NCBI GenBank assembly: GCA_000151295.1
Contig: GG745358.1
Span: 680,115 to 715,262 of the forward strand
Length of the DNA: 35,148 nt
From: Allomyces macrogynus ATCC 38327
Taxonomy: Eukaryota > Blastocladiomycota > Blastocladiomycetes > Blastocladiales > Blastocladiaceae
Direction of reading: 5' to 3'
In this document: piece by piece, positions 1 to 10,963 of the stretch
Numbering within the stretch: the first letter of the stretch is position 1
How the letters are laid out: every line of letters begins with the position of its first letter
Notes under the pieces: model-generated
The model's database searches: none
Told to the model about the DNA's origin: nothing
What the model saw: only the letters and a program-made list of their open reading frames with translations
Made by a program: the position numbers and the translations under genes

Positions 1-1757
1 TGAGACGCCAAAGCGTTCGCGACAGAATGCATCGCGCGGTGCGCTTGCCAATCGCCGCGCGTCCGGGTTGTGGAGTGGTCGGTTTCGTTTTGGTGCTTCA
101 TCTGCAAGAACAACTCAAAAATGATGGTGGTGGGCTTGTGCGTGTGCGTGGGCAACCGGAAAGAAGCTGGTGGGCGCAGTTGCGACGAGCGCGTGCTTGC
201 GCAACCCCGTGGCCATGGTGAACGCTTTGCCCCTTGATTCGGGATCAGTGCACTCCCGTCGTCGCCGCTGGGATGCCGGATGGATGCTGGATGGACGGAC
301 GCCTGTGACCGCGCGGTCGTCCGATCGGACGGTTTCAGCACCACAGGCCGCTGCTAGGTTATAGTCTAACCCTGGACGGTTGGACGCAATCTGTTCGGTG
401 TTTCGAACCGTTTGGGCCCTACCGTCCGACCAACCGTCGCACGTCGTTTGGATACGTCACAAAAGACAGGCCCAGACCACCGCTCTCCTCGTGTTGGAGC
501 CTCGACCAGCGTCGCGCGACGTCGTCGGCCGTTGGTTGCCACCACCTCAGGACCCGCAAAAGTTGCCTCACAAAGTCTCTGCGGTGTGTTAAGAGCTGTC
601 GAATGCTTTAGGTCTCGCCAAAGTTGGTGAATGGGGTGGATGGCGGCGGCCGCGGTTGGGATCGCCCTGCCACGCTGCCACCCACGACCCGCTCGCTTAC
701 AACCACTCCTGGTGCACACCCCCTGGGCGCGATGGGTACCAGCGGGTGCGGGACGTCGAGAGGAATATGATGCCAAGGGTAGCGTCGCGTGGTGAGCTGT
801 GCAGCGAACCGAACGCGCAATGTCTCTCCTGTTCGCGACTGGCGCAACAAGACGGCGCTGGCGCAGTTTTGATTGATGGTGGTCCCCGAGCCGTTGCCAC
901 AGCTGGAGGAGCATCCTGCGCGAAGATGGAACGCGCGGCCTCGGGCAACGGTTCATGGGAAGGGACGGCGGGGGTATGGCATGACAAGGGCATTCATTCG
1001 ATCAGGGGGGCGCTCACAGGCGTCGCATGGTTCGCGCCTTCGCATGCTGCTGCCAAACCATCACACGTGTTCACACTGCCCTCACAAGCCTTGGTCATGT
1101 GCGCCTGCATGAGGTGCACGCCCCCCCGGCCGGGGTGGGGCTCCACACGTGCTTCGGCGAAAGCGAAATGAAGCTCTGCGCGCACACACGCCTCCTTTCG
1201 GATTCTCTTCGTTTCCCTCATTTCTCGTGAGCATTTCGTGTTTTCCTCGTTTTGCGAGTAGAAAAACCGGTACCCGACCGCCGCCTGGCTGCTCTTGCTC
1301 GCCCGCCGCCGCCACCACCGACGACCCAACCCACCAACCAACCACCGAGTCCAGCTCTCCTTCGACCCAGTTCGTCCCCCCGCCTTGGTCTGCACTCCGC
1401 GCACCTGCTCGCTCGTTCATCGCCGGCCGACCACCAGCCAGCAACTTGACTGTGCGCGTCCGACGACCGACGGCCGACGGACCGACCCACCGAGACCACC
1501 GGCCGTGCCATCTCGCCTGCACCAGTTTTTGCTCGAGCACCACCACGCCGCCTCAGCACCGAACTCGTCCGGCGACCTCAGTGTCTCAGTCGACACCGCC
1601 ACGGACCGCACGCTCCCTCGCGCCACCATCTGCCGCTGAGCCGCCTGCCGCCTCCAGTCGCAGCCGTGCTTGACCAACCGCCCGCTCGACTGACTTGCAA
1701 GTCGCTGCTCTTGGCTCAACCTTGCCCGCCCGCCGCACCACCACCAATATCGTCACC
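1..1757. other. Left flank without a supported gene
   Basis: Open frames occur on both strands but their translations are Arg/Pro/Ala-rich, overlap each other and show no domain, so none is called. Positions 375-383 and 430-438 form a perfect 9-bp inverted repeat (gacggttgg / ccaaccgtc). From about 1180 the plus strand becomes pyrimidine- and CA-rich, like the leaders before other start codons here, so the last several hundred bases are probably promoter and 5' leader of the gene starting at 1758. Confidence 0.5.
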
Positions 1758-2578
1758 ATGAACGCAATGTGGACCATCGCCGCCATTGTGCTGGCGCTCC
1801 AGGCGGCAGTGCTCGTCGCAGCCGACCCGTGCGCGCCGACCCTGATTCCTTCCGGGTTCCAGCGCAACTCGCCGCTCACGCCCGTCATCGTGCAGTACCC
1901 GGGCCAGCCGCAGGTCGACTCGCAGATCTCGGGCTTTGTCGATTACGTTGACGGTTGCGTACGTACTTGAACCGCTTCGTTTGACCTCAAATTCATGCGT
2001 GTCCATCGGTTGGTTGGTGCAAATGATATTGATAGGTTGCGTCGCGCCCCTCATCTAGAACCTCGTCATCCGCAACTTCACCTACTTGCCGGACGTCGGT
2101 AGCACGTACGTGTTTTCCAAGTATCGGACGCGATCGATGATGATCGATGACCGAATACCGACGGCGCTAAGCGAGCCGGCACTGGATTCCTCGAAACTGA
2201 CGCTATGTTCTGGCTCCATACTCCGCCACTCACAGCAAGCTCTACGGTGTCAAGGCCAAGTCTGAAAACGAGACCAACGCGTGGCCCGTCTCGTCGGCGT
2301 TTGTGACCACGGCCGACGGCCACCGTGACATTACCTTCAAGCTTGACAAGGGCAAGAACCTTAACGACTTCAACTACGTTAAGCTGTTCTCGGAGCAGCA
2401 AAAGGTGCTTGTTGCGTTTGCCAAGCTCTACGACCTGCCCGACGCGGCCGGGTCGAGCAGCTCCGGGTCGTCGACGGCGGGCAAGAACAGTGGTGTCCCC
2501 GCCGCGGGCGCGCACGCGTGGGCATCGGCGAGTATGGCCGCGTTGGTGACGCTCGTTGCGGCTGCGCTCTTTGCGTAA
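1758..2578 (+). CDS. Secreted, probably GPI-anchored DM13-like protein
   Basis: Three exons: 1758-1958, 2059-2105 and 2236-2578 (introns with gtacgt donors and tag/cag acceptors), giving 196 residues. The start has a good context (caccATGa) and opens a signal peptide, residues 1-22, ending in VLVAA. Residues about 55-150 resemble the DM13 fold: a Gly-Phe-Val strand, an Asp-Gly-Cys turn, an Asn-Phe-Thr-Tyr strand, then a KLDKGKNLNDFNYVKLF-like segment and a closing Phe-Ala-Lys-Leu. The C-terminus is Ser/Gly-rich followed by a hydrophobic Ala/Leu/Val tail that ends the protein, as in a GPI-attachment signal. DM13 domains are proposed to act in redox or electron transfer at the cell surface; that role is inferred from family resemblance only. 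The secreted, surface-anchored topology is better supported than the DM13 assignment. Confidence 0.8.
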
Positions 2579-3660
2579 TCGCGTCGTATCGGTTGACGGC
2601 ATCTGTGCATCGCCGGGCAACCAGATGCTCGACCTCGGCTCTTGTAGCTCCGTTTTGCCTGACTTGTTTCTGCCATTCCCCGATTTTTCTCCCGCCCATT
2701 GCCCCTTTAATGGCATCTCGGCACCCTTGGCAGTCTCGCTTGTCCCATTTTCGTTTGGTTGTTGTTCTTGTTGTATGTCGCTTGCGCCCTCGCTCGGCCA
2801 TCTCTCGCTCGGTCGTTGCGTCGCGTTCTCGTTTCGTTTGTTTGTGTCGTCCACCGTGACTTTGTGGTGCCAGTATAATAGATTGTCTCTCGATGCAGGA
2901 TGATTAGAAGGTAGAGACGATACTACTGGTCGAACGTTGGCGAGTTGGCTCGGAACGTACCTCTTTGTTCGCCGACTACACGTTCGTTCCCGGTGGAGAA
3001 GGACAAAAGATTTGAAACGCGTGTTGTGCCGCCTTTTCATGGCAGTGGATCTTGCACTGGCTGCCCAGACGATTGATCAGGGTCATGATAATAGGTTTGG
3101 CGTTGAAGGCGACGCGTCGCGCACGAGTCGTTCCCTCGTTCCACGTTGGAAAACCGGGCCGAAGAACGTCAATGGCAAGCTCCGGAGCGTGGTCCAAGGC
3201 AAAACTCTGTCAAGGGTGCCCGACAAGGGGATGCTCAAGAGGACGATGGCTGGGCAGGCTGGGCGCGTGAGCGAGAGTTAAGTGTACCTAACGTTGTGCT
3301 TGGTGTTATGTGGTGGCCAGGGTTTGCTTCAGGGTTCGCCCATCGAACGCCATCTGTGCAGCGCGGCAGCCCGGGCGGAGTTGGCCCTGCGCCAACGCCC
3401 CGCTTTCCTAGTCGCCGTGGACCTGAGAACGACAGAGAGCACAGGCTGCCGACCCCCGCGCCGCCATCCAACCCAACCGGCCGACCCGGCCGACGACCTC
3501 TTCTACTGATCACAGCTTCCGCTTACGCACCGACCACTTGCTCCAACACGCTGCACAACCTCGCCGCCTTCGCTCTCCACCAGCTCGACCTCGTTATTGG
3601 CTCCCGACACCCGGTCCCGGACCCCTGCAACTGCGCTCGCCCCCAGTTCTGGCCACGACC
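2579..3660. other. Intergenic: 3' region of the DM13-like gene and CK1 promoter
   Basis: About 1.1 kb with no convincing gene. T- and TTG-rich sequence at 2650-2880 is likely 3' UTR of the upstream gene. A long minus-strand open frame at 2078-3040 overlaps coding exons of that gene and is basic and low in information, so it is not called. The last 200 bases become CA/CC-rich, like other leaders in the window. Confidence 0.5.
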
Positions 3661-5727
3661 ATGTTGTACGTGATCACTCGCGACGCTGGCTGCTCAGATG
3701 AGCGCGGACGGACCAGACAGACGACCGGCAAGCGTGTCGCTCTGGCGTCATCGACACGCGCAAGATGAGCGGGACCTTGCACGGTTCCCGTCGCGGCTGC
3801 CGTCGTTTGCTTCATTTTTTTTTACGGGTGACGCGGCCCTGTGCTCGTCGTCCACCGTGATGACGACGACTCTCTCAATGGAGACGGGCACGGTGCAGTA
3901 CAGCCGTCATTCAATGTCGCAACAGCGCCATGCCGTGTCCGTCGTGCACTGCCCACGTCTTGCGCAACGACGACACCGCTTTGATATCCTGGTGGATGAC
4001 GGTTGTTCTCTCTCGAAACGGCGCCACTGCTTCGTCGTGCCGTTGCCATTGCCGTGCCGTTCCGCGACGGGCTGCGCCGTCCCGTCCCGTCCGCCATTGT
4101 TCCGTTGCTCCGACAGCACGCTCACCGCGCCGCTCACCACGCCATTCTCTTCTACCGTTGATAGGATAGGCAACAAGTACCGTCTCGGCCGCCGCATTGG
4201 CGGTGGGTCTTTTGGCGAAATCTACCTTGGTACGCTCTCAACCGCGCACCTCCTCCACCGTCTTTTTCCTTGTCGGGCAGCACGTACTAACGTTGCTTAC
4301 TCCTCCCCCTCCTCTCGCCTTGCAGCCACCAACATCCTCAACGGCGAAGAAGTCGCCGTCAAGCTCGAGAACCCGCAAATCAAGCACCCGCAGCTCGAGT
4401 ATGAGGCGCGCGTCTACCGTGTCCTCGCCGGCGGCGTCGGTATCCCTTACGTGCGCTACTTTGGCGTGATTGACGGCGGGTACAAGGCCATGGTCATGGA
4501 TTTCATGGGACCGTCGCTCGAGGACCTGTTCAACTTCTGCCAGCGCACGTTCTCGCTGAAAACAGTGTTATTACTTGCCGACCAGCTGGTATGGAGCTCA
4601 ATATCCGCTGGTTTTGATGAGCGCGCGATGAGCGAGACTAACGAGGTGTGCGACGTGGCTAGATTTCACGCATCGAGTATATCCACTCGAAGAACTTTTT
4701 GCACCGGTATCTATCGCTGCCCCGGATGGTGTTCGCACAGTGGGACGTGTGCGACGTGTTTTTGGCGGCAAACTGACCATGGTGCTGCGCCCGCATTCTA
4801 GCGATATCAAGCCCGACAACTTTCTGATGGGGCTCGGCCGCCGCGGCAACTTGGTCAACGTCATCGACTTTGGGCTCGCGAAAAAGTACCGCGACCCGCG
4901 CACGGGCCTGCACATTCCGTACCGCGAGGGCAAGAACTTGACGGGTACCGTGAGGTACATCCATCTTTCGTTGTGTTTTTGTTCCTGCGTGTTTAGTCGA
5001 GCGCGAGCACGCATCGCGCCGCTCTCCGTTGTTCTTTTCCACCACCGACCATGCGCTCATCACCCTCGTTCTCCGCCATATAGGTACACGTCAATCAACA
5101 CGCATCTCGGCATCGAGCAGGCGCGGCGCGACGACCTCGAGTCGCTTGGCTACGTGCTGCTCTACATGCTGCGCGGGTCCTTGCCGTGGCAAGGGATCAA
5201 GGCCACGACCAAGAAGGAAAAGTACGACAAGATCATGGAAAAGAAAATGACGACGCCCGTAGACGTCTTGATTCGCGGGTGCCCGAACGAGTTTGCGATT
5301 TACTTGAACTACTGCCGGTCGCTGCGGTTCGACGAACGGCCCGATTACTCGTACCTGCGCCGCCTGTTCCGCGAATTGTTCATTCGCGAGGGCTTGTCGT
5401 ACGATTACCGGTTTGATTGGACGATCAAGCAGGAAGAGGTCCGGCTAGGGTGTCAGCTACACGGTGTGGGTTGCTGATTGTCATCGTGACCAGTCCAACT
5501 GACCGCTCTTTGCATGTCGGTCAAGTAGGAGCAAGCACGCAAGGCCATGCTGCAGACGCGTGCGCCGCTCGCCGCGTCTGCGCCCAAGCCTGTGCCGACG
5601 CCGCCGCTCACGCCGGGCGCCAATGGCACCGACCGTGGTGGTACGTGGTCATTCATGTTTCATCGCTCGTCCTATTCTTTGTTGGCGTTTTCTGACTATT
5701 CTCCACCTAATAGGCCGCCGGTACTGA
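3661..5727 (+). CDS. Casein kinase 1 (CK1 delta/Hrr25-type Ser/Thr kinase)
   Basis: Predicted exons: 3661-3665, 4165-4229, 4326-4588, 4663-4706, 4802-4954, 5084-5438, 5529-5640 and 5714-5727; 336 residues. The kinase core is unmistakable: glycine loop [10 protein letters not shown] (residues 14-23), Lys36, catalytic HRDIKPDN with Asp127, DFG at Asp148, and the CK1 signature [19 protein letters not shown] followed by the [13 protein letters not shown] segment. CK1 enzymes prime or extend phosphorylation in DNA repair, ribosome biogenesis, vesicle traffic and cell-cycle control. The tail is short and lacks a terminal Cys-Cys, so this is not a membrane-anchored Yck type. The first exon is uncertain: a 5-nt exon ATGTT joined across a 499-nt intron gives M-L-I-G-N-K-Y, which matches the family's short N-terminus. 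The last intron and the final Gly-Arg-Arg-Tyr are also tentative. The middle six exons are secure. Confidence 0.92.
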
Positions 5728-6252
5728 ACCCGCCGATCACCACCGGCCCATCACCCACCCTCCTCGGCACGTCGGTCATTGCCGGGCAGGGCGCCCTTGT
5801 TCGGGGCGGATGGGTCTCGCCAAGCACCCAACTGAAAACCAACAAAAAAAGCCGAATAACAAGAACCTGTAATTCATCGTCGTTCACGGAACGGGAAGTC
5901 GAACCAATTTTTTGCTTTGCTTTTGCTTTTTGCTTTTTGCTTTTTTGATTTCACATTTTGCTTGTCGTCTTGCTTCGTTCGTGGTTCATTCGTTGTTGTC
6001 CTGCTTGTACGGATAGTTTGGACCATGGCACTGGATGGATACCTAGAACCGGCATTGTCGTTCAAGGAATCCGAGATCGTTTGTCGTTCAAATGATCTGG
6101 GCCAGTCGCGACCCGAGGCCGACCAACGATTGCAGAGGGACGCTCTCCAATCAAATCAAAGCATCAAACGACACCTGTACTCAGCTCATCGAAACGACAA
6201 CGGCCCAACGGCCAACCAAACCCCTCGCACGCTCCCGTCCAAATGCCTGCGT
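5728..6252. other. Convergent 3' intergenic region (CK1 / clathrin light chain)
   Basis: Separates the stop codons of two convergent genes and holds no supported gene. A strongly T-rich tract at 5909-5947 (repeated cttttg units) lies about 180 bases after the CK1 stop and is a candidate 3'-end signal for CK1; similar T-rich sequence follows the RRM gene. Confidence 0.5.
5909..5947 (+). terminator. T-rich (cttttg)n tract, putative 3'-end element
   Basis: A run of repeated tttgctttt units downstream of CK1 and before the convergent clathrin light chain gene. U-rich elements commonly guide cleavage and polyadenylation in fungi. No canonical aataaa is seen beside it, so the role is inferred from position and composition. 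Confidence 0.35.
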
Positions 6253-7345
6253 CTACGCGCCCGGCGCCGTGTTCTTGTCGGCCTTGAGCGCAATCAGCAC
6301 CTGCTTGAACCGCGTCACGTCCTTCAGACTGCCGCCATTGGCCGCCTTCTTGGTGATCGACACGTTCGACGTGAGCTTGACGCCCGAGGCCCCTGAGGTC
6401 CCCGTCGGGTTGGCCGAGACCCCGTCGGCGTTGCCGCCCGAGACCAACTCAATGTTCTTGATGACGCGTTCCCAGAACGTGCCCGAGACGGTATCGTTCA
6501 AGTCGGTCAGGAGCGCGTCCTGCAGGGCCTTGTTGTCCTGCAACGCACGCTCGCGCTTGGCATTGTATTCTTCGTAGAACTTATCGATATCGCGCTTGGC
6601 CTTGTCCATGGTCTCTTGCTTGACGCGCGCCTCGGCCGCGTCGCGCTCCGCGATCGTTTGCTGGAATTCCTCGCGCCACTTGCGGATCGGTTCCGGGTCG
6701 ATTTCGGGCAGACTCGTCGTCGACGGGCCGCCAGCGGCCGAAAGCGGGGTCGGGGTCGCGGGCGAACCGAACATGCCGGCGTCCTGGTTGTTCCGAAGGC
6801 TCAAGTGTGAGCATCAACGCGATCCGACGTGACGTAATCCCAGAAAAAGAGACGGTACCATCATGGGCGGTACGTTGGCGGGCGACCCGGGCAGCGGGAC
6901 CGCAGCCGCGGCGGTCCCAGCAAAGGCGCCACCGAGCGGTGCGGCCGAGGCGGCCGTGACGGGCACGGGGGCGGCAAACGGCATGTCAAAGAGACCGGCG
7001 GCGTTGGCATCGGGCGCGGGGGCAGCCGAGGCAAACGCAGCGGTCGACTCGGTGCCGAGCGCGTCGAGCGGCGGGAACGCGGCCATTTCCGGGTGCAAGT
7101 CAGCGGCGGTCGTCGTGGCGGCCGCGGCGGGCGCGTCGGCGGCGCCCGTGACAAAGTCGGCATCGTCGCCTGGGAGAGGAGGGATGGGCGCGTGAGCATT
7201 GCACTCACAAGCGATCCGGAGACGCGTTGTGGGGGCGGCAAGCACGCGCCAACGGATTGAGGGGCGACTTACCGAGGATGGCGCGCTCGCGAGCGAGGAA
7301 GTCGGCGGTCGGGTCGCCCGAGGAGAAGGCGCCGAAGTCGGACAT
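6253..7345 (-). CDS. Clathrin light chain
   Basis: Three exons on the minus strand: 7345-7273, 7169-6859 and 6783-6253, giving 304 residues. The light chain binds the hub of the clathrin heavy chain and regulates coat assembly in endocytosis and Golgi-endosome traffic. The N-terminus (MSDFGAFSSGDPTADFLARE) is acidic and aromatic as in the family. An Ala/Pro-rich linker follows. A charged helical segment at about residues 160-215 (PIRKWREEFQQTIAERDAAE onward) is the heavy-chain-binding coiled coil. The conserved end is present: FWERVIKNIEL (about 231-241), then RFKQVLIALK and a terminal APGA. The acceptor at 6784-6786 was chosen because it keeps the phase and joins directly to the conserved half. 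The length is greater than the usual 190-250 because of the Ala/Pro linker. It is divergently paired with HAP2. Confidence 0.92.
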
Positions 7346-7950
7346 CTTATTGTCGTGGCGATCCGGTGGAGGGGTTGACAGGACGCGTCGGAGCGTGTGG
7401 TGGAATCGGCTTGGCGCGTGGAATGCGGCAAGTTGCTGGTGCAGGCGGCCTTGGTGTGGGCAGGGCAGCCGTTGGCGCGGTCACGACGGGGCGGATTGCA
7501 CGCGTCGACGTTGAGCCGTGTCGTGGCTCGCCTGCGTCGCGCCTGCGGCCAGTTTTCTTGTGGTGTGCGGTGGAACGGGTGTGCGGGCGGCATGCATGCG
7601 GTCACCGTGTCTGCCGAGGCGGCGCGATGGCTGTGGCACGGCGCGGTGGGTTGGTGAGGAGAAGCAGCCGACGCCTGCTGGCGCGCCACACATCCCCTGC
7701 CCCCACACGGCCAACCACGCCCTCCACCTCGCACGCCTCCACTCGCGCTGCACGCTCGCTCCCCTCACAATCAATGATTGGCCCGCCACTCGCTGCTGCG
7801 CGCTGAACAACACCTCCCGAGCCATTGCTCCCCCGCATTCGCATCCGCGTGGACGTTGCGCGCCAAGTGTCCACCCGCTCCACCCGCTGTGCCAACGAGA
7901 ACGCGTGTCCGACTCGCCGTGCCGCCGCCCAACGCCACCAAGCAACAACC
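7346..7950. promoter_or_regulatory. Divergent promoter, clathrin light chain / HAP2
   Basis: 605 bases separate the two divergent start codons. Frames through it are open on both strands, but none has recognisable content. The right half is CA/CC-rich, typical of leaders here. An inverted CCAAT motif (gATTGGc) lies at 7777-7781, 170 bases before the HAP2 start. Confidence 0.6.
7777..7781 (-). promoter_or_regulatory. CCAAT box in the HAP2 promoter
   Basis: The plus strand reads tgATTGGcc, so the minus strand carries ggCCAATca, a good match to the CCAAT core plus flanks recognised by the HAP2/3/5 (NF-Y) complex. It lies upstream of the gene for the HAP2 subunit itself, suggesting autoregulation. 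A 5-bp core can occur by chance, so this is a hypothesis. Confidence 0.4.
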
Positions 7951-10199
7951 ATGATCCTCTCGCCGCCCTCCTCCACGGCGCCAAACGCTCACGATCATGC
8001 GCTCCTGCACGCCGTCGGCGCCCTGCACGACCACGGTGCTGTCGTGTCGCACGATCCCGGGCATGCCGGCCCGCCGCCGTTGCCACCGCCGCCGCCGCTC
8101 CCGCTGGTCGCAGCTCCAAGTTCCGCGAACCTGTCAGCTGCACCGTTTCTCTCGACAGCCGACGCTGCTGTAACCTCACTCCCGCCAAGCTCGCTTCCAT
8201 CCTACTTTACGGGCTCGCTGCTGTACAATCCGACGAGTGCCGCGCCGCCACCTGCTGCAACGTCAACCCCCGGACCGTCCACGACGCTCGATTCCGCGTC
8301 AGCTTTGCTCGATCACCATGGCCACTTGCAACCAGGCCCAGCCATGCCGTACACGCCGACCAGCGCTCATCCCGCCATGAGCATGGGTGGACTGTCTTCC
8401 GCACTCGGTGACCACGCCAATCTCGCTGTTTCGGCACCAGCAAGCGTCACGGCAGTCGCGACAACAAGCGCTCTCGGCCTCGCACATGCCGACCCTGGAC
8501 TGCACCCGCTCAGCCAAGCGATCCAGCATCTCGCGCCGTCATCGTCGAAAGTGCTCGCCGACGCGACCACCAGTTCGCCGCACCCGCTCTCGCGCGCGCC
8601 GAGTCCAGCAAACGCGCTGCACCATGCCACCTACGCGCACCTGTTCCAGGGAACGCAGCACGCGTCGGTCCCGCCTGCTGATCCGCACGCTGCAACATTA
8701 CCCGCCGGTGGACGCGCCTCTCCCGCCCTCTCCACTGCTTCGCTCGCCGTTTCGACCTTGTCGGCCGCCGCTCCAACAAGAACAACAACGCCGGCTCTCC
8801 AAAACGGGACACCACAACCGACAACAACGTTTATGGACCTCGGCCTCTCGCTCACGAATGGCAACTTGCACCAGCGGTACCTGCAAGCAACGTCATCGTC
8901 GTCGTCACCCTCGCACGCGCCGTCCCCCGCGCTCGCGAGTACGACGACGCCCGACCACGCATTGCACGCGTCATCGTTGCCACCCATGACGTCGGCGTCA
9001 GCGGCGATGCCGTCGTCGAATTCGCTAACGCCTAATATGCACGGCGGGCTGCGACCAGTCGTGTTGGCATCTAGCGCAGTACCCGCGCCGGTTTCGGCAC
9101 CAGCACCGATGCAGTTTATCCAAGGCCCGAACGGCCAGCTCTTCCAGGTAGTGCCGAACACGACGGCACCGAACCCTGCGCACCACCACCACGTTCATCA
9201 CCAGCACAAGCTCCAGCACCAAGTGCAGAGCATGATGGCGCAACAGGCGCACCAGCTCACTGGATCGGCTCTCCCGACCCAGCAGTCGACGATGCTCCAC
9301 CACGGCATGGCGAACGCGGCGGCGGCAGCCACAAGAGGTGCGGCGCACCCGCAAGGTCTCGGCATGACCACCTCCATGCAGTCGTCACTGCACCACTTCC
9401 AGCAGCAACACAACCTGCCGTCGATGCCGTTGCACCAGCAGCACCCTCCGCATCACCACCACCACGCGTCGTCGCTGTCCCACGCACTCGATCCGACACG
9501 CGCGCAGTCGTCGAACGGCGTTTCGTCGCAACGGCCGTCGCCCGTGGCCGCACCCGGACCAATGACGGGCGTCGTTTCGACCGCGCCGGCAACAGCTGAT
9601 GCAGTCATGACCGAGCCCGCCGCGAGTGCTGCTGCCGCTGCTCCACCGGTACCCGAGGAACCGCAACAACAATCTGCGCCTCCCGCCGCCGAGGAACCGC
9701 TCTACGTGAATGCCAAGCAGTACCACCGCATTCTAAAGCGGCGTGCGGCGCGCGCGCGGATCGAGGCCGAGCTCAAGGGCGTGCGGCAGCGCAAGGTGCG
9801 TTTTGCTTCCTGTCTTTCTCCATTTATCGCGGCTCCGAATTCAAACTGACCTGGTCCCGATTTCGTGTTACTCACATGTAGCCGTACTTGCACGAATCGC
9901 GGCACAAGCACGCGATGCGCCGCCCACGCGGTCCTGGCGGCCGCTTCTTGACCAAGGCCGAAATGGAGGAAATGGAGGCCAAGGGATTGCTCCCACCCGG
10001 TACCGCAGCCGCGTGCTCGTCCAACTCCTCGTCGCGCCCGCGCAAGCGGAAAAAGTCCGACAATGATGAGTCGACCGCCGAACCGACCGCCGCGGCCTAC
10101 ACTGCAGGAACGTCGTCGTCCTCGTCGTCGCCGTCATCTACGGTCTCGTCGCCCGCCGTGTCGCCAGTCGCCAGGGCCCGGCCGGTCGGCGGACAGTAA
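7951..10199 (+). CDS. HAP2: CCAAT-binding factor subunit HAP2 / NF-YA
   Basis: Two exons, 7951-9795 and 9882-10199 (donor gtgcgt, acceptor tag), giving 720 residues. NF-YA/HAP2 joins the HAP3-HAP5 histone-fold dimer and makes the base-specific contacts to CCAAT; in fungi the complex controls respiratory and iron/haem genes. The conserved core spans residues about 583-641. The A1 subunit-interaction helix reads [20 protein letters not shown]. After the linker, the A2 DNA-binding part reads [20 protein letters not shown] and continues RFLT. The single intron falls exactly between the two parts, after Arg-Gln-Arg-Lys. The long N-terminus is Pro/Ala/Ser-rich with His- and Gln-rich stretches (about residues 410-520), a plausible activation region. 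The C-terminus has a basic RPRKRKK patch and a Ser-rich tail. The start at 7951 is the first ATG in good context (caaccATGa); the same frame is open further upstream. Confidence 0.96.
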
Positions 10200-10963
10200 G
10201 GTGGACGGTGCCGTCTTTGTCTTTGTCGTTGCCTCGCGTGTTTTATGCCCTCGCTTTGCCGTTCCTTGTCGCGTGGCAGGAGCGTGCCCGTCGGCGTCGC
10301 CTCCTCCACTCGCGTGATTCCGCTCCCTCTCTCTTACATTTCCTCGATCTCGTTTTGACTCTACCTCTCTTCTCTCTTCGCCGCTCTTTGATATCCGTGC
10401 CTGGTGCACGGCTGCCACCCCAACCACCGTCCCATTGCCGCTGCTCCCCTTGTCACTTCCATTCTGACCCGGTTCCTCCTGATCTCTGCCGTCCGTCCAC
10501 CTGCGGGCGGCGCGCACGCGTGCTGTCCACCACTATTCATAGGGAAAGAGAAAATTGAAAGCAAAAGACGAGCACCAAAACCTTCACCACCGGAAAAAGT
10601 TGGACGTGCTGCTTCGTAAATTTGAATTTTGGATCTGCCTGTGTTATTCTTTTTTGGCATTCGTTGTTTCTCTCTGCTTCCGTTGGCGGGCTGGCGGGCG
10701 GGCGTTTTCTTTAGCGAATAGTGTGCTCCCTACCATTCCTCGGATACACCGTGGCGAATCTATTCATCCTCACAAGGGGAGCGAAAGACGAGGGCAGGAG
10801 CAAACCCGCAGAACGACAGGACGAGCTGACGAATGCAGAACCGCCGATGCAAACGTGCGCACTCGAATCAAAAAGATCAAGAAGAGCAGTGGTCGAGACC
10901 ATGTATTCCGTAACACATAACCCAGCCCAGCAGCACGCGCCAAAAGCAACGCCCGCACCCTGT
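10200..10963. other. Convergent 3' intergenic region (HAP2 / eL15)
   Basis: 764 bases between two stop codons. T-rich and TC-rich sequence after 10210 and again at 10620-10720 is consistent with the 3' UTR of HAP2. The frames present have no recognisable domain and no gene is called. Confidence 0.5.

Noticed and set aside
366..956. 196-residue minus-strand open frame
   Set aside because: Arg/Pro-rich translation without domain features, overlapped by equally long frames on the other strand; GC-rich DNA yields such frames by chance.
2078..3040. 320-residue minus-strand open frame
   Set aside because: Covers exons 2 and 3 of the DM13-like gene on the opposite strand and has no recognisable motif.
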